A stretch of 64,000 nt of DNA from Letharia columbiana (GCF_014066305.1 NW_023501110.1:174907-238906); one strand, 5' to 3'; positions 42,634 through 54,788 are shown, counted from the stretch's first letter. Notes: generated from the sequence alone by a model not told the origin. Made by a program: numbers and translations.

Positions 42634-43993
42634 CTACCCCCCTCCTTCTCTCCCCTCCAGCTCCGGCGTATCTCCAAAACAAACCTTCGCCATAACCCCC
42701 GGATACCGATCCCCACTCGTTATATAACCCTCCACCGCCTCCCTAATCTCCCCTGCCTCCTGATGAAATTGATGACGGCTTGTTGTTTTTCTATGGAGGA
42801 GTACTGCTACTTATAGTTCATGCCAAGCATAACAGGGCTGAGTTGCTGAATTCCACCCTCCCCCTCACTCAACACCACCCGCAAACTCCCCAAATTCTCC
42901 TCAAGATACTTCGCCTTCTTCGTCCCCGGAATCGGAATCACATCCGGCCCCTGCTCCATCAACCACGCCAGCGTTAATTGCCCCGTCGTACAACCTTTCA
43001 TCTTCGCGATGGCGGAAAGCTTGTCAACGAGCTCGAGATTCTTGGGGAAATTCTCCGCCGAGAATCGAGGCATGTTACGCCTCCAATCGCCCGGCCCGAA
43101 GTCCTCGGCGCTTTTGTACTGGCCTGTAAGCACCCCCCGGCCGAGCGGGCTGTAGGCTACGGTCGCTACGCCCAGCTCGCGACACGTGGCGAGCAGGTTT
43201 GTGCCGGAGGCGTTTTCGATGTCGAGGGTGAAGGGGGAGTATTCGATTTGGACGGCGTGGATGGGGTGGATGGTCATGGCGCGGCGGAGGGTGGTGGAGG
43301 AGCATTCCGAAAGGCCGAGGTAGCGCACTTTGCCCGAGTGGACGGCGGAGGCCATGGTAGAGACGATGGTTTCGACGGGGACTTTGCCGTCGAAACGGTG
43401 GCTGGAGGGTTGTCAGTGCTGGATGGGAAAAGGCTTGGATTGGGGGAAGAGGGAGATACGAACCAGTACCACTATCGATGGCTTTTCGTATGTACTCCGG
43501 CTCATTGGAGAAAATGCGTGTACCGTCTGCTAAGCCCTTGACTGCGAATTTGGTTGCCAGAAATACCTTATCCCTCTCTCAGCATCACATACTCTCAAGA
43601 TTTAGAACGAAGGTAGAGCATACCTGATCACGCTTTCCAGTCCTTTTGAACCACTTCCCAATCAGCTCTTCGTTGTCCCCATAGCCCTACACCAGATCAG
43701 CTTACGACTCTCGAACATAGCAAACATTCAATCCCGATTCATACCTCAGCAGTATCCCAGAACGTACAGCCCATCTCAAACACCTTATCCAGAAACGCTA
43801 ACCGCTCTTCCTCGTCTCCAGCATCGCCGTAGAGCGTAGCTACTCATGCATCATATCATTAGCTCGCCCATTCTCATATCGGAGAAATCGGACGCGGTAA
43901 TTCCCTACAACTCAGCCCCATAGCCCCATACCCCAACGCACTAACCCACGGCCCATCCTTGCCCAATTGGCGCGTGGGAAGTTGTGCAGCCAT
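42634..43993 (-). pseudogene. Damaged aldo-keto reductase gene
   Basis: Exons 43993-43912, 43839-43745, 43686-43624, 43566-43464 and about 43401-42759 are recognisable. They give MAAQLPTRQLGKDG, CTFWDTAE then GYGDNEELIGKWF, VFLATKFAV, then HRFDGKVPVETIVSTMASAV and GLSECSSTTLRRA. The family catalytic residues Asp, Tyr, Lys and His are all visible, so the ancestor was an NADPH-dependent aldo-keto reductase of the AKR13 type. Two defects appear. The family's LGVDYIDLYY-type segment between DSGT and HRFD is missing and the splice there does not keep frame. A 97-bp insertion (42759-42855) after LSEGE gives an alien tail ending at 42807, while the genuine C-terminus (GEIREAVEGYITSGDRYPG) lies beyond it to 42634. 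Probably inactive. Confidence 0.72.
42759..42855 (-). repeat. 97-bp dispersed repeat, copy 2, inside the reductase gene
   Basis: Inverted relative to copy 1 at 15324-15420. On the reductase strand it begins GTGGAATTCAGC and ends TTTCATCAGG, and is flanked by GAGG on both sides, a possible 4-bp target duplication. Its ends read GT...AG on that strand. Confidence 0.72.
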
Positions 43994-44350
43994 TGCGGTG
44001 CGCTGTTGTTATTATTGTTAAACGCTGATCGATCGGCAGCACGTTAGAGTTAGATTGGATAGGATTAAGTGCGTAAGTAAGTATATATAAGATGGACTTG
44101 TTTTGAAAGAAAGAAATATTCCGTCTGTTGTAGTTAAGTAACGGTGCACCCGTTCGGCGTTAGAGCAAACCATAGCCTGAGGTGTTATTCCACAATCCGG
44201 TAACTTTTCAGGCCTTAACCCTCGAACAAGTTCTAACGTGCTATCTCACACCCAAAACAAATGATTCCTTACCGAGTAATACCATAAACTTTAGTCCCGT
44301 CTTACCAGTACAGGTATTGATCTGTAAGGTAATCGTGGACCCTATAATGG
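43994..44350. other. Intergenic, no feature
   Basis: Upstream region of the reductase gene; no gene seen. Confidence 0.4.
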
Positions 44351-44563
44351 GGGTTTCAAAAAAGCCTGCACACCCCCAAATCTACAAATCTACCACAACT
44401 TGTCATACGAGTGCCCAAAACAAAGGATTTCGTTACGTATGTCAAAGATTACATCAGAAACAATAAATTCTCACCGCAAAATATATTTTGTAAAGATAAT
44501 ATTGTGGAGTTATTTTAAAGAGTAAAATAAGGGGATTTCTCGTGTGCAGGCCTTTTTGAAACC
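44351..44563. repeat. 213-bp inverted-repeat unit
   Basis: GTTTCAAAAAAGCCTGCAC at about 44353 is matched in inverted orientation by GTGCAGGCCTTTTTGAAAC at about 44544, one mismatch, about 170 bp apart. This could be a small TIR element; no clear target duplication. Confidence 0.45.
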
Positions 44564-47237
44564 TCCCCGACCTCTAACTCCGAGTTAAGGCCATCCATAT
44601 TCACATTTGCAAAATCATATCGAGCGAAGACAGTAATGACAGCACGTTGATTCGGTAAATTGCAGGCAGAGGCAGAATAGCCAGTTGCAACCAACCCTAA
44701 TGACTGACGATTGGATATCGAGCCGAACCTCATCGCTCTCCTCTCCATCCCGGCGTGCATCCCGGAATCCATACCATCCGCGCGGACGAGGCTACAGGCC
44801 TACATATTTTGGCAGCAACGCGGCATGGTGCTGAGGTCCATACAACAGTAGGTGGCACGGCTTGTGTAGCTCTGTCCAGACGAGCCGCGTCAGTGCGTAC
44901 GTATTACCCATAGACGCATCTACTAATCTCACAGATGTCCAGAAAATCGGAAGAACAGAAAGACCTACCGTATCGTTGTGCGATTATGGGATAATGACTA
45001 CTCTTTCACCTGATTCCTTTCTTCACGTTGCATCCCTTCTCCGTCGCCTCATCTCCCCACCCACCCCATAAAATCTCGAATAAACACTCGACACCACACC
45101 AGCACATACCTAGCGCTAATCACTTCATTAACGGACTTCGTACTCTCATAACAACACAGATAGTCCCTTCCTCGCTTCATATACATACAAACATACATAC
45201 ATACATACATACATACATCACACAGCCACGCACTCAGCTCCTTCCCCGTCAGCAGTCGTTCTCGCAGAGCTAGCTCAGACATCCATTGCCGTCAGTCAGT
45301 CAGACCAGATCAAACCCTCCCTCCCTCCCTTCATCCTTGCCTAAGCGTCTACCCACCATATAAACCCCACAGCCCGCCCCTCCTACACATCTCACCCCAG
45401 CCCGCAACCACTGACATTGGCGAGTCACCAACTACCTACCTTACAGAGATCGGCACCGGAAATCCTGCACCTGCCAGCCCCAACATCTCCCGCCTGAAAG
45501 GGTTTGCGCTTGGGTGGAAGTGTTCCGGCACGCACCTCGATTTCCAGCTTCGGGCCTATTGCCCCTATCACGTCCGAGTGATAAAAAGTCCCCAGAGCTC
45601 AATTCATGCACAGTTCAATTCATGCACAGTTCCGCTGTAGGGTCACCTCCCGAGAGTAGGGTTAGGGCTTCACCGGTGCTGTCCACCGGCTAGTGATCAG
45701 AATAAGTGGGCACTTCCACGTTTGTGAGAAACGGATTCGCTCGATCCGATCCCATCCACGCTCGCCCACGCATGAGTAGAAGCTTTTCCACATCCTTCGC
45801 ACTGTCGTTGTTGTTGTTGTTGTTTGATGACTTGGCCCCCCTCGATCGTTCTGCCCGTAGCCCTCACGTCGGTGGTAGAACCGGTACCCGGATTTGGGGT
45901 TTTTTCGCCCACCCAACCCACCCACCTGCCTCATTTCAAAGCCCGCTCTATACCCACCCATGCACCAATCCTAAACTCACCAACCTCTCCAACTCTCCAA
46001 ACACACAACCCTCCCCCCTCACCCTCCTACCAACCTACCAACCTACCCCATCCCATCATCCATAATCCCCCACCCACACAACCGCCCAGGCCGTCAAAAG
46101 TCCCACTCGCACTCGCACTCTCACACCCTCTCACTCTCAGCCCGGGCACGCCCTGCACTTACCTAATCTTCTTTAAACCGCCCAACCTACCTCCTTCCTC
46201 CCCTCCTCAGTCCGGTCGGACGGTAGCGAGTGCGTGAACGGAACGGAGACACTTGGTAGTCTTTCAACACAATAGTATTATAAGCTTCAATCCCGATGGT
46301 GATGATGGTGATGAGATGAATATGATGAGTAGATAGATGGGTAGATAGATATAATAATAATAATAATAATAATAATAAGAATGATAAGAATAATAAGAAT
46401 AGGTAACCCTAACCCTAACAAGATAGATGCGTAGATAGATATACAACAAAAGACGCAGCCGCCCACACCCGTCCTGAATTAGACGCAGAGGCAAAACTTG
46501 AGATTTGAGATTGACATTTGAGATTGGGAAATAGGAAATGGGAAGTAGCGAATGGCGAATGGGTGATATCGAGTGAAGAATTCAATCCTGGTCGTGTGCA
46601 TGAGTGGATTGAATATCTTTTCTTTCCTTCTTTCTTTCTTTCTTTCCTTCTCTCCTTCTTTCCTTCTTCTTTCTTTCCTTTTTCCCTTCTTTCCTTCTTG
46701 ATTTCCTTCTTTCCATTTTTCCATTTTTCTTCCGTTCTTCCGTTCTTCCCTTCTTCCGTTCTTCCCTTCTTCCCTTCTTTCCTTCCTTCCTTTCTTTCCT
46801 ACTTCCTTTCCTAGAAAGATAGATAGATAGATAAATAGATGACTGAATACATGCATGGGTATCATATCAACTCCAACGAGTCCCTCGTACTCTACTCCTA
46901 CTCCTACAGCTACCTACCAACCCTCACTCACTCACTCACTCACTTCACGTCCCCATGGATACATGAACCCTGTACATACATCCCCGGTTCCAATCGCCGC
47001 CGATGGTTTGATTTGATTTGATTTGATTTAAGTTGATTTCCATTTATGTTATGTTACATTTCGCCCACTTCTTCGTATTCTCTCGCGGGAGCGGAGTAGA
47101 CTTCGAATTCCCTCCCGACGGAGATTTTCCTGTTCGGACGTACCGCTCGTTAGCCCTTGCGTCGGTGGTGGCGATGCCATGGTTGATTGAATGAATGGAG
47201 TGATGGATAAATGGGTAAGCACGGAGAAAGGATGCAC
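44564..47237. other. Gene-poor, low-complexity region upstream of the permease
   Basis: No gene is supported. It holds CATA repeats (about 45188-45218), a GTT run near 45806, an AAT run (46350-46379), a telomere-like TAACCCTAACCCTAAC (46404-46419), a long TTC/TTTC pyrimidine tract (46618-46812), an ACTC run (46924-46944) and a TTTGA run (about 47005-47031). Confidence 0.6.
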
Positions 47238-49236
47238 TTACTGATCACCCGCCTTCTTCAACCCGCCTCTACTTTCCCCTCTTTTCCTGAAATCGGGATC
47301 ACTGGGCTGAAAGCCGTCGTTGGTGCCCTCGTTACTCTTCAGCCGTTGATGGCCATCGCTGTCCACGGTGTCGGATCTGTACACCATCTCCTCGCCCAGG
47401 AAGTCCAACTGCCGAATGCAGATCCTGCAATGATGCCTACACCGCCCCGTGAACCAATGTCTCGCCCATAGGAACCACGAGCCGAAGGCGAAGACGCCTA
47501 CCACCGCCAGGGCCACGGGCGTGTAGTTGAGCGTCTGTTGCGTAACCGGGTTTTCCGCCGGCAGGCAGAACACGATAGTGATGAAGGCAATCCAGAGACA
47601 GGCGACGGTGGCGAGGGGCTTGGATGCGGAGCCGAGGTTGAACGGCCCGCGTTTGAAATTGCGTGGGTACGCGAGGCCCATGGCGATGGGGATGCCGTAG
47701 GATAGGTAGAGGCCGATCGTGGCGATGGAAGTCGTGCCGTCGAACGCGACGGTGGAGCCGAGGGACGGGAGAGCGAGGAGGAAGGAACAGCCGGCGCCGA
47801 AGAGGACGGTGCGGATCGGGGAGTGGAAGCCGCGGTCGATGATGTGCAGTCGGTGCGGAATGCCGCCGTCACGGGCGAAGGCGAACATCATGCGGGAGTT
47901 GGACGTCTGGCAGTGTTAGTGCGGCGCAGTTGAGTTCCGTTATTGGGGCACGGGGTTGCGTGAGTGTGAGAGGGAAAGGGTGGGTTACGGACCAGGCTGA
48001 AAAGACCGCAGTGCCAGACGCAAAGCATGATCAGGACCATGAGCACCAATCCACCTCCTTCACCACATGCATCCATCAAGATTTTCAACACTGGTAGCGG
48101 GCTGGTTCTGACAGCCTGGAAGTCCTGAATCGAAAATAGCAGAGCGACGATCAAAAAGAATCCAATCACAGACGACCCTGCAATCGCCGAAAGCAACCCC
48201 AACGGAGCATCCCTGACGGCTTTCCTCGTCTCCTCACACAGATGGGCTGAAGCATCAAAGCCCAAAATGGTGTACTGCGACATCAGGACTCCGACGGCGG
48301 CCACATATGCCGGAGACGCTCGTATGCTCCACCCGTCCTGACCCGGCAATCCCGTGCCATCGTAGAAGGTGGAAAAGACGAACTTTGCAGATTGGTGCGT
48401 CGGTGCCTTTGCAAGGACTGCGATGGCCAGACATGACACCCCCAGGGTATTCAAGACAATGGAGGTGTAGATCATGTACCGTAAAGTGCGCACACTGAAC
48501 AGGTTGATGAGGACATGCGACACCAGCACCACCGCGAGTATGCCCAAAGTCTTCCCGGACGAAGCGTGGTAACCATTACTGACTTGGGCCGTGGTGGAGA
48601 TTAGGTTTGCCAACCCGAAGTCTATCCCGGTGGTGACCGCTATCTGTCCCAGAAGGTTGAACCTACACGAAATCGGGTCAACGATGGGGATGAGCACTGT
48701 GGAGGCGGTGGCTTCTTACCAGCCAGTGATCCAGGCGAAGAAGGGGGCATTGTGTTGGGGAGCGAGCATGTAGGCCCAGAAGTAGGGGCCGCCGGAGGTA
48801 GGGATTGAGGAGAGGATCTCGGCCATGCAGGCGCCAATGATGAGTGCTACCGGGTGGTCAGTCCAGGAGCAGGCATGACAGAATGGTTCGTTCATACTGA
48901 ACATGCTGACGATGATCCACCCAACGGTCATGACGCCGGGCCCACCTGTGTTGAGGCCATAGGCGAAGAGACTTGAACATGGTCAGTTCAATTTCCACGG
49001 CAGGCAATGTAGTGTTTTTCGTACGTCGTGATCCCGGTCACCACACTCTGAAGGGTGAGCAAGCATTAGCAAAGGTGCGTTGGTGTATTGCTGGTGGAGT
49101 GTTCGCTCACAATGATGGAAAAGGATGCGCCGAAGTTGTGCAACAGACTCCATTCTCGCCTCAACTCCTGCGTGTATCCCAATTCTGCCAGACGCCCTTC
49201 ATCCTGGATCTTGAAATTGACCTCGGAGGAAGGCAT
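47238..49236 (-). CDS. Amino-acid permease, APC superfamily (six exons)
   Basis: Predicted exons 49236-49111, 49047-49025, 48971-48898, 48846-48720, 48662-47993 and 47906-47238 give 562 residues, with introns of 51-86 nt and all phases consistent. The N-terminus is cytosolic (MPSSEVNFKIQDEGRLAELG, then ELRREWSLLHNFGASFSII). Diagnostic APC/GABA-permease phrases follow: YGLNTGGPGVMTVGWIIVSM, MAEILSSIPTSGGPYFWAYM, GFDASAHLCEETRKAVRDAP and SNSRMMFAFARDGGIP. About 12 membrane helices are expected. The family imports amino acids, GABA or choline at the plasma or vacuolar membrane; the substrate cannot be decided. The C-terminal tail is long and hydrophilic. The gene appears intact. Confidence 0.88.
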
Positions 49237-51069
49237 ATCCGGATGTGCTCGGTGTTCTGTAGAGGAGTTTGCACGGTTAGCTGTTGATTTTTGAAGGAAG
49301 CTGCGTTTTCGGAGAAATTTTCGACCTACAGTGTGTTTTCATTCCGTTGTTGCTATCACATTCTCCGGTCACAGCAGCCGCCTTTGCGAATACTGCCTAG
49401 GTGAGGGAAGGAAATGAAAAGGGAAAGAGGGGATGTCAACGATGGTGTGCGTCGTAGTGAAGGAAGGAAGAAAAGTGAGGCAGTGAGGAGGAGTGGAGGA
49501 CGGGAGCAATTCAGCAGAGTTGCGGGCCATTAGCGAAAATTGAGATGGATGGCTTGACTGGCCTGAGATGCAAGTGCGGTTAGCTTCCACACGGGACGTA
49601 ATCGAGGTCCAATGAGACGCGCCATTCAGGAAACGACTCAGGGGTAAAGAAGATGGGTAGTCAGGTAGTGTGTAAGATTGACACGTACTTAATTAGCATC
49701 TTCATCTCTTGAATTTCCCTAAATTTTTCCTTATCTTTCCTTTCCCTTTCTTACCGGACCAGTAACATGTCAGCAGGGGTTGTTTGTGTCATGAGCCCGA
49801 GTGTCAAGTGGATCATTTTGGGAGGAAGCGCTCCATCCTTCATCCTGGGATCAACAGGATGAAGAAGAAGCTAAAAAGAAGAAGCTCAAAGTGAGTAAGG
49901 TACTTGGCAAGATAAGCGGATAATTATTTGTGCTAGGTATGAGTACTTGCCCCGTGTCGCATGGCAGCTGCATGGCGATGCAGGGGTCCCTGACTCTAGA
50001 ATCCTGAATTGCCTGGTGTTTTGGCCATCAGTCATCTAGTCCTACTTACCCTTCCTCCTTCCCATTAGTGCTTCCCTAGTGCCCCTCATAATTGGCCCTT
50101 CGGCTGACTTTCTTTCGGCTTCTTTCCGGGCCGGGCTTAGGTCCGCTGTGGCCTGCTGGCTGTACCCTAGCGTCTAAAGTACACTCATGAAAATGTCGCT
50201 TAGATTGATTGGAGCGCTATTGTTTCCCCCCATATTGGCTTCGACGCTATGATGAATTAATGGCCATCATTCTCCATTCTCCATTCTCCTGTTTTATCCC
50301 CGTCCCTGAATAGCTGATACCGTAGTCTTCCCCAGTCCTCATGTGTTCCCTTCATTTCCTTCTGCATGAGGAAATAGTCCCTTCAACTTCCTCATTAAGA
50401 AGGAGGAGGTGCCAGCTAGCCACCCTACGGTACTGTCTCGTTTGCGCATCAAAACCAGTGCACCTACTCTGGATGCGCAGGTGATAAGGAAAAGCTTCTT
50501 TCCAATCGCCCAAGTGGATCCTACTTTTACCACAAACGGTTTTTGAAGTTTGGGTACTAATGACAGTTGCTGCGAGAGAATTTCCAACGCAGGCTCACAC
50601 AGGCAGGCAGGGGGTCCTGGTCCAACAGTAGCCTCGTACAAACTGTTCGGAGCATTTCAAGGCACCAATGACACTCTTCCAATCGCTGCTTTCCAACTTC
50701 ACACCTCCACAGCAAAAGACGCTCAGTAAAAGTCATGAATCATGAGGCGTAAGCCCACAAGAGAAAGCGACCGAGGGGCCAGGGCAGACCCGGCCGCTGG
50801 AACTTGTGGAAGCGAAATCGTTGGACTTGGCACTTGGCACTTGGCACGTTTTGATCCGAAAATTGCCCCGCCTCCCGCTTCCCGCTTTTTCGGACCTTTT
50901 TCCTGTGCGTCGGAGGCTCAGCACAACCGTGTATGCTGCCATATCCGGGCCACCAACCATATAACGACCGACAGGGGCCCCTGGTTGGCTGGAGTGTTGT
51001 TCGCGCTGCAATCCCAGTGCTTTTGCCAACCATCATTACGCAGGGAGCTTCAAAGCCACCGGTTGGCAC
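49237..51069. other. Intergenic, no supported gene
   Basis: Minus-strand frames at 50339-50641 and 50733-51029 lack domain character. The right end carries one copy of the GTTGGCAC target duplication of the next element. Confidence 0.4.
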
Positions 51070-51597
51070 TAGGGATGTGATTTTACATGTAAGGCCATGT
51101 GCCTTACAGTAATTACAGTAATGTAAGGCAAAAACTGCGTGACAGCGTGTAAATCATGTAAAATACTTAGTAATCCTTATGTAAGCCTTCTGATTGGTCA
51201 AATCCATGGTCTTGGCAATTCTCTGCGGAGAAATTTTGCCTTCTCTATTCAAATCCACCTTTTTACAGTCATCCTTTCACCATTGGGCCTTCTACCAAGC
51301 ATGCCTCGTCATGGACCAAGCAATACAAGAGACCAGACGGTCTGGAATGCCTTCATCGAGTCTCGTCCTCCTTCAGGGGCTTCGGCTATGCTTACCAGCT
51401 GCAAATTTTGCATCAAATATTCGAATCTTACACTACATTATTCGGAAATGGTACCTCCCAATAGGAGGCTTTCAGGCCAAATATTAAGTACCTACTAGCG
51501 CCCTACTAGCGTGACCGTCAGGCTCATGTGTCTTACAGTAATTACACTTGTAATTACTGTAAAGTGTAATTACTGTAAAGTCAAAATCACATCACTA
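51070..51597 (+). mobile_element. hAT-type deletion element (528 bp)
   Basis: Flanked by a perfect 8-bp direct duplication GTTGGCAC (51062-51069 and 51598-51605). The terminal inverted repeats are TAGGGATGTGATTTT and the complement of TAGTGATGTGATTTT. Subterminal repeats of TTACAGTAATTAC occur at both ends in both orientations. An 8-bp duplication and TAGGGATG-type ends are typical of hAT transposons. An interior frame from ATG 51301 (MPRHGPSNTRDQTVWNAFIE, then a CxxC) resembles the start of a BED zinc finger, the N-terminal DNA-binding domain of hAT transposases, and ends by 51498. So this is an internally deleted, non-autonomous copy. It is not RIP-mutated. Confidence 0.85.
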
Positions 51598-51605
51598 GTT
51601 GGCAC

Positions 51606-52360
51606 TGCGCCGGACAGTGGGCTTCAAAAGCTCAACCACGGAAGGCTTGTCGATCTTGGGAATTGAGATTTCCGTGAACGAAATAAGATAATGTCTTCTC
51701 CATGCAGATGAGGGCTTTGTCCCCGTGCATGTGCGCAATGCAAGATATGCGTAAGGCATCGGCGCAACGTCCGTGCCGTACTCGAAGGTCTGACCGCATC
51801 ACATTGGTCAAGGTGTCAGAAGTGATGGGTCGCTATTATCGAGCTCTTCGCTCGGTACACACGGCCTCTTCATGGCGAAATTTGGCTATACAGAAGAGGA
51901 GAAAATCTAGGTGGCTTCGAACTGATGGTGTCTTCCAAGCCATCACTACCACCCATTCCCTTATGCAGCTACTTGCTCGGGGGGCATCCCCTCTCTTTCA
52001 AATGGCTTTTTCTGGCTAATAATTGCATGTGATGTTCCGTGAGCGCCCCCGAGAAGTCTGCGTCGATATCCATTGTTGGCACAGATCTCGCGGTACGGCG
52101 CCTTCCTGTGTCTCCTTTCCACCTTTTCCTTTCCAAAGCCTCATCGACGCGGCGATACAGGCACTGCTCATACTCCCTGCGCCATCCGGTATTGTGGCAT
52201 TACCCGTCGCATGGTTGCCCTTGACGATGAGAGATGTAGCCGGGTATCCTCATTTTCCTCAATGCCTCTACCCACCAGCTCTTCACTCAAAGCTGGTGCT
52301 TCTCGATGTTCGCCCCCAGCGATGGAACTTGCATGTATACGGTACTCGGTTTCCCTCATG
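51606..52360. other. Intergenic, no supported gene
   Basis: Several overlapping short frames on both strands; none with recognisable sequence. Confidence 0.4.
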
Positions 52361-52690
52361 CTAGAAGCCATGCTCAATTTTGCTGAATGTGAGTGCTGGA
52401 AGGTCTTGTGGAGTTGTGAGGAGATGACCGGATGACAAACCAGTACAAAGCGAGCGTCTTCCTGTCGAGAGTTCAAATTGTAGGTTCTGGTCGTCTAGAG
52501 AATTGAAAGATCCCCCGAGCATTGAAGCCAGGGAGAGGAACCGGGCCAAGGATTGGAGTTTTATGAGGGGCATCCGATGATCTCCAAAGCCAATCGAAAA
52601 AGATCCAGCCCAGGGGCACCGCAGATTCAGACTTGTTTCTTTCCAAAAGCGGAGTGCTAGGCTACGCTGATCGTCTTCAACGAGATTCAT
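52361..52690 (-). CDS. Possible small protein of 109 aa
   Basis: Minus-strand frame starting MNLVEDDQRSLALRFWKETS with balanced composition and no repeats. No signal peptide, membrane helix or motif is recognised. It could equally be a first exon or a chance frame. Confidence 0.3.
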   Translation of the reverse strand: MNLVEDDQRSLALRFWKETSLNLRCPWAGSFSIGFGDHRMPLIKLQSLARFLSLASMLGGSFNSLDDQNLQFELSTGRRSLCTGLSSGHLLTTPQDLPALTFSKIEHGF

Positions 52691-53076
52691 TTTGCAGTTG
52701 GTGTTTGTTTCGCCTACACAGAAGGGAAGGGAACATTAGCGCTAGCTCTATATGGAGACTAGTGTCCGTGGGACCCTTCTCGGCATCGCTGGCATTTTAG
52801 CAGCACTGCGCCAACCACACCGACACCACCTCACATCGACTTCTTTCGGGTAGTCTTCCGACGCCAGAAAGACGTCAAGAAAGTCAGCGTTAGTGCTATC
52901 AACCACCCTTCACCTCACGACGATCTCCGTTTGGAATATAGCGACATCACATAGCCCAAACTCAATACTTTCTCACCTCTTCGTTGCATCGGAATTTTCG
53001 ATTCCTCCATCAACGATAGATCCATTCAAACAACACAGGGAGAGGCTACTACACTCAGGCTACTTTCTACTCAGCA

Positions 53077-54013
53077 ATGTCTGATTTCACCGAGATCTCC
53101 ATTGCCAATGCTACTCGCACCTCTGCCCTCGAATTAAGCAGTCGAAGTGTCATTCCCAGGTCGATGGACAATGAGAGCCATGCTTCAGCAAGCCTCGCGT
53201 GAGTGTCCACTTGACTGTGCCCCATGATACTATGTCCCAATAACATTGCCCCTTTTCTAATGAAGCTGCAGATCTGGCAACAAGGACGAAGATACATTAC
53301 CCACCTTTCCATTCCTCAACCTACCAGCCGAGTTGCGAGTTCGAATCTATCGATACCTCTTACACGCTCCTGAGAACACTATATCAGTAAAGGAAGGCTC
53401 TTCATGGCCTGGATGGGAAATCCTGCGAACAATCAGAAGTGCGCTTGTCGCTACCGACCCATCGCGTTTTGGAGACTTGGGGACGTATCGTGTTTGCTCC
53501 CGGAACATACGCCCGGCTATCTTGTCGCTGGATCGACAAACCTACTCAGAGGCACGCCAAGTTTTCTACTCCGAGAATTGCTTCTTCTTTCCCCACCACT
53601 CGCTTATCATATCGTTCCTCAAAGACCGGCCTCAGGTTTCTCGAAGCCTCATCAAAAAGATTCGTCTCTGTCTCCGTATCTCAGATGACTTATCAGATAG
53701 TGCAGGCGGCATGTTTCTCAAGGCGGCATGCACCTATATGCGCCAGAATCTAGAGCTGAAGCAGCTTACAATTGACATCTTCTCTGGTTCATTCTTTTCA
53801 GGACTCAGATGGCCTTGTCACCAAAGCTATTTGGATGCAATTCATGAACAGAGCTGGGTACAGTATCTGGTCCCTTTCGTAGGGACGCTAGATACCTGCG
53901 AACTTGTCGCAGATAGAAAATGTGGTGATGGATTGATTCTTGCCGTCCAGAAGTTTTTGGAATCGAAGAATCCGCAGACGAGCAAGACAACGATCCGCAC
54001 CAGGACCTATTGA
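53077..54013 (+). CDS. F-box/2EXR-like protein (two exons)
   Basis: Predicted exons 53077-53198 and 53272-54013 give 287 residues; the 73-nt intron has GTGAGT, a CTAAT branch region and CTGCAG. The N-terminal 45 residues are Ser-rich. Then FPFLNLPAELRVRIYRYLLH is the classic start of the fungal 2EXR/F-box-like domain, followed by ALVATDPSRFGDLG, the conserved PAILSLDRQTYSEARQVFYS helix (the QTxxEAxxVFY signature) and FPHHSLIISFL. The rest is helical. These proteins are abundant in ascomycetes; some act in SCF complexes, most are uncharacterised. The frame is intact, unlike other F-box-like copies in this window. Confidence 0.8.
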
Positions 54014-54788
54014 CAATCCACACCGGCCTTGGAAAGCTCTGAAGGAACGACGCGGCTTCCAGTACTAGCACAGCGTCTCACTGCTCGGCACTCGCTTGCC
54101 GTACAACTTCTTAGGACCCAGGCACGGACTGTGCGTAGGTGGGCTCGCTCAATGCTGTCAGAGGGTTCTGGGTGGGATTGGCTACGGAGAGCTCGTGGGC
54201 AGAGCCAAAGCTTAGTGATGAATACCGGGGCCATACAATCAGAAGGGTAAACAACACCAAGAGTTTCAAACAGCAGCGTGCAATCATTGGACAAGAGCCG
54301 TATCGAGAGCTCGCCTATAGTTGCTAGCTTAATCAGACATGACTTGAGTGAAAGAGGTTTCTTTACATAATGAACACGCCAACTAGACACTCCCGGGGCC
54401 AGCACATCATCTTCCCCTACTCATATCCATCCCGAACCATCTTTCATCTCACGTCATACCTGTAGTAAACCATCCTTTCCCCAAGTTACTTACACGAAAG
54501 TATCGTACCACCCAGAGCTAAAACGCGCTTGGCGCGTCGCATTGCGCCGTTTGCAGCCTAGCGCTTTCACCAGCCCCAATCTCCCCTTCCCGCCGAAGGG
54601 GGCTGGAAACGGTGTTGGAATTTTTTTGACTCTCGAACAAACATTATTGTTACTCTACCTACAGACTACCTACCATCCGTGTCCCATAACTCATCTTCTC
54701 TTCTCTTCTCTTCACTTCACTCCTACCTGCACCTGCACCTGCACCTCTCACCCTCACCTGTCGCCGAACCCGTCAGATCCCGCCCACC
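54014..54788. other. Intergenic with C/T-rich leader of the MARVEL gene
   Basis: No gene. The last 150 bp before ATG 54789 are strongly pyrimidine-rich (repeated TTCTC, then CACCTGCACCTGCACCTG), a common fungal promoter and 5' leader style. Confidence 0.5.

Noticed and set aside
42759..42855. Spliceable intron at the 97-bp insertion
   Set aside because: No GT/AG pair restores the reductase frame without losing several conserved residues, so it is reported as an insertion, not an intron.
42978..43541. 187-codon plus-strand ORF
   Set aside because: Antisense shadow of the aldo-keto reductase exons.
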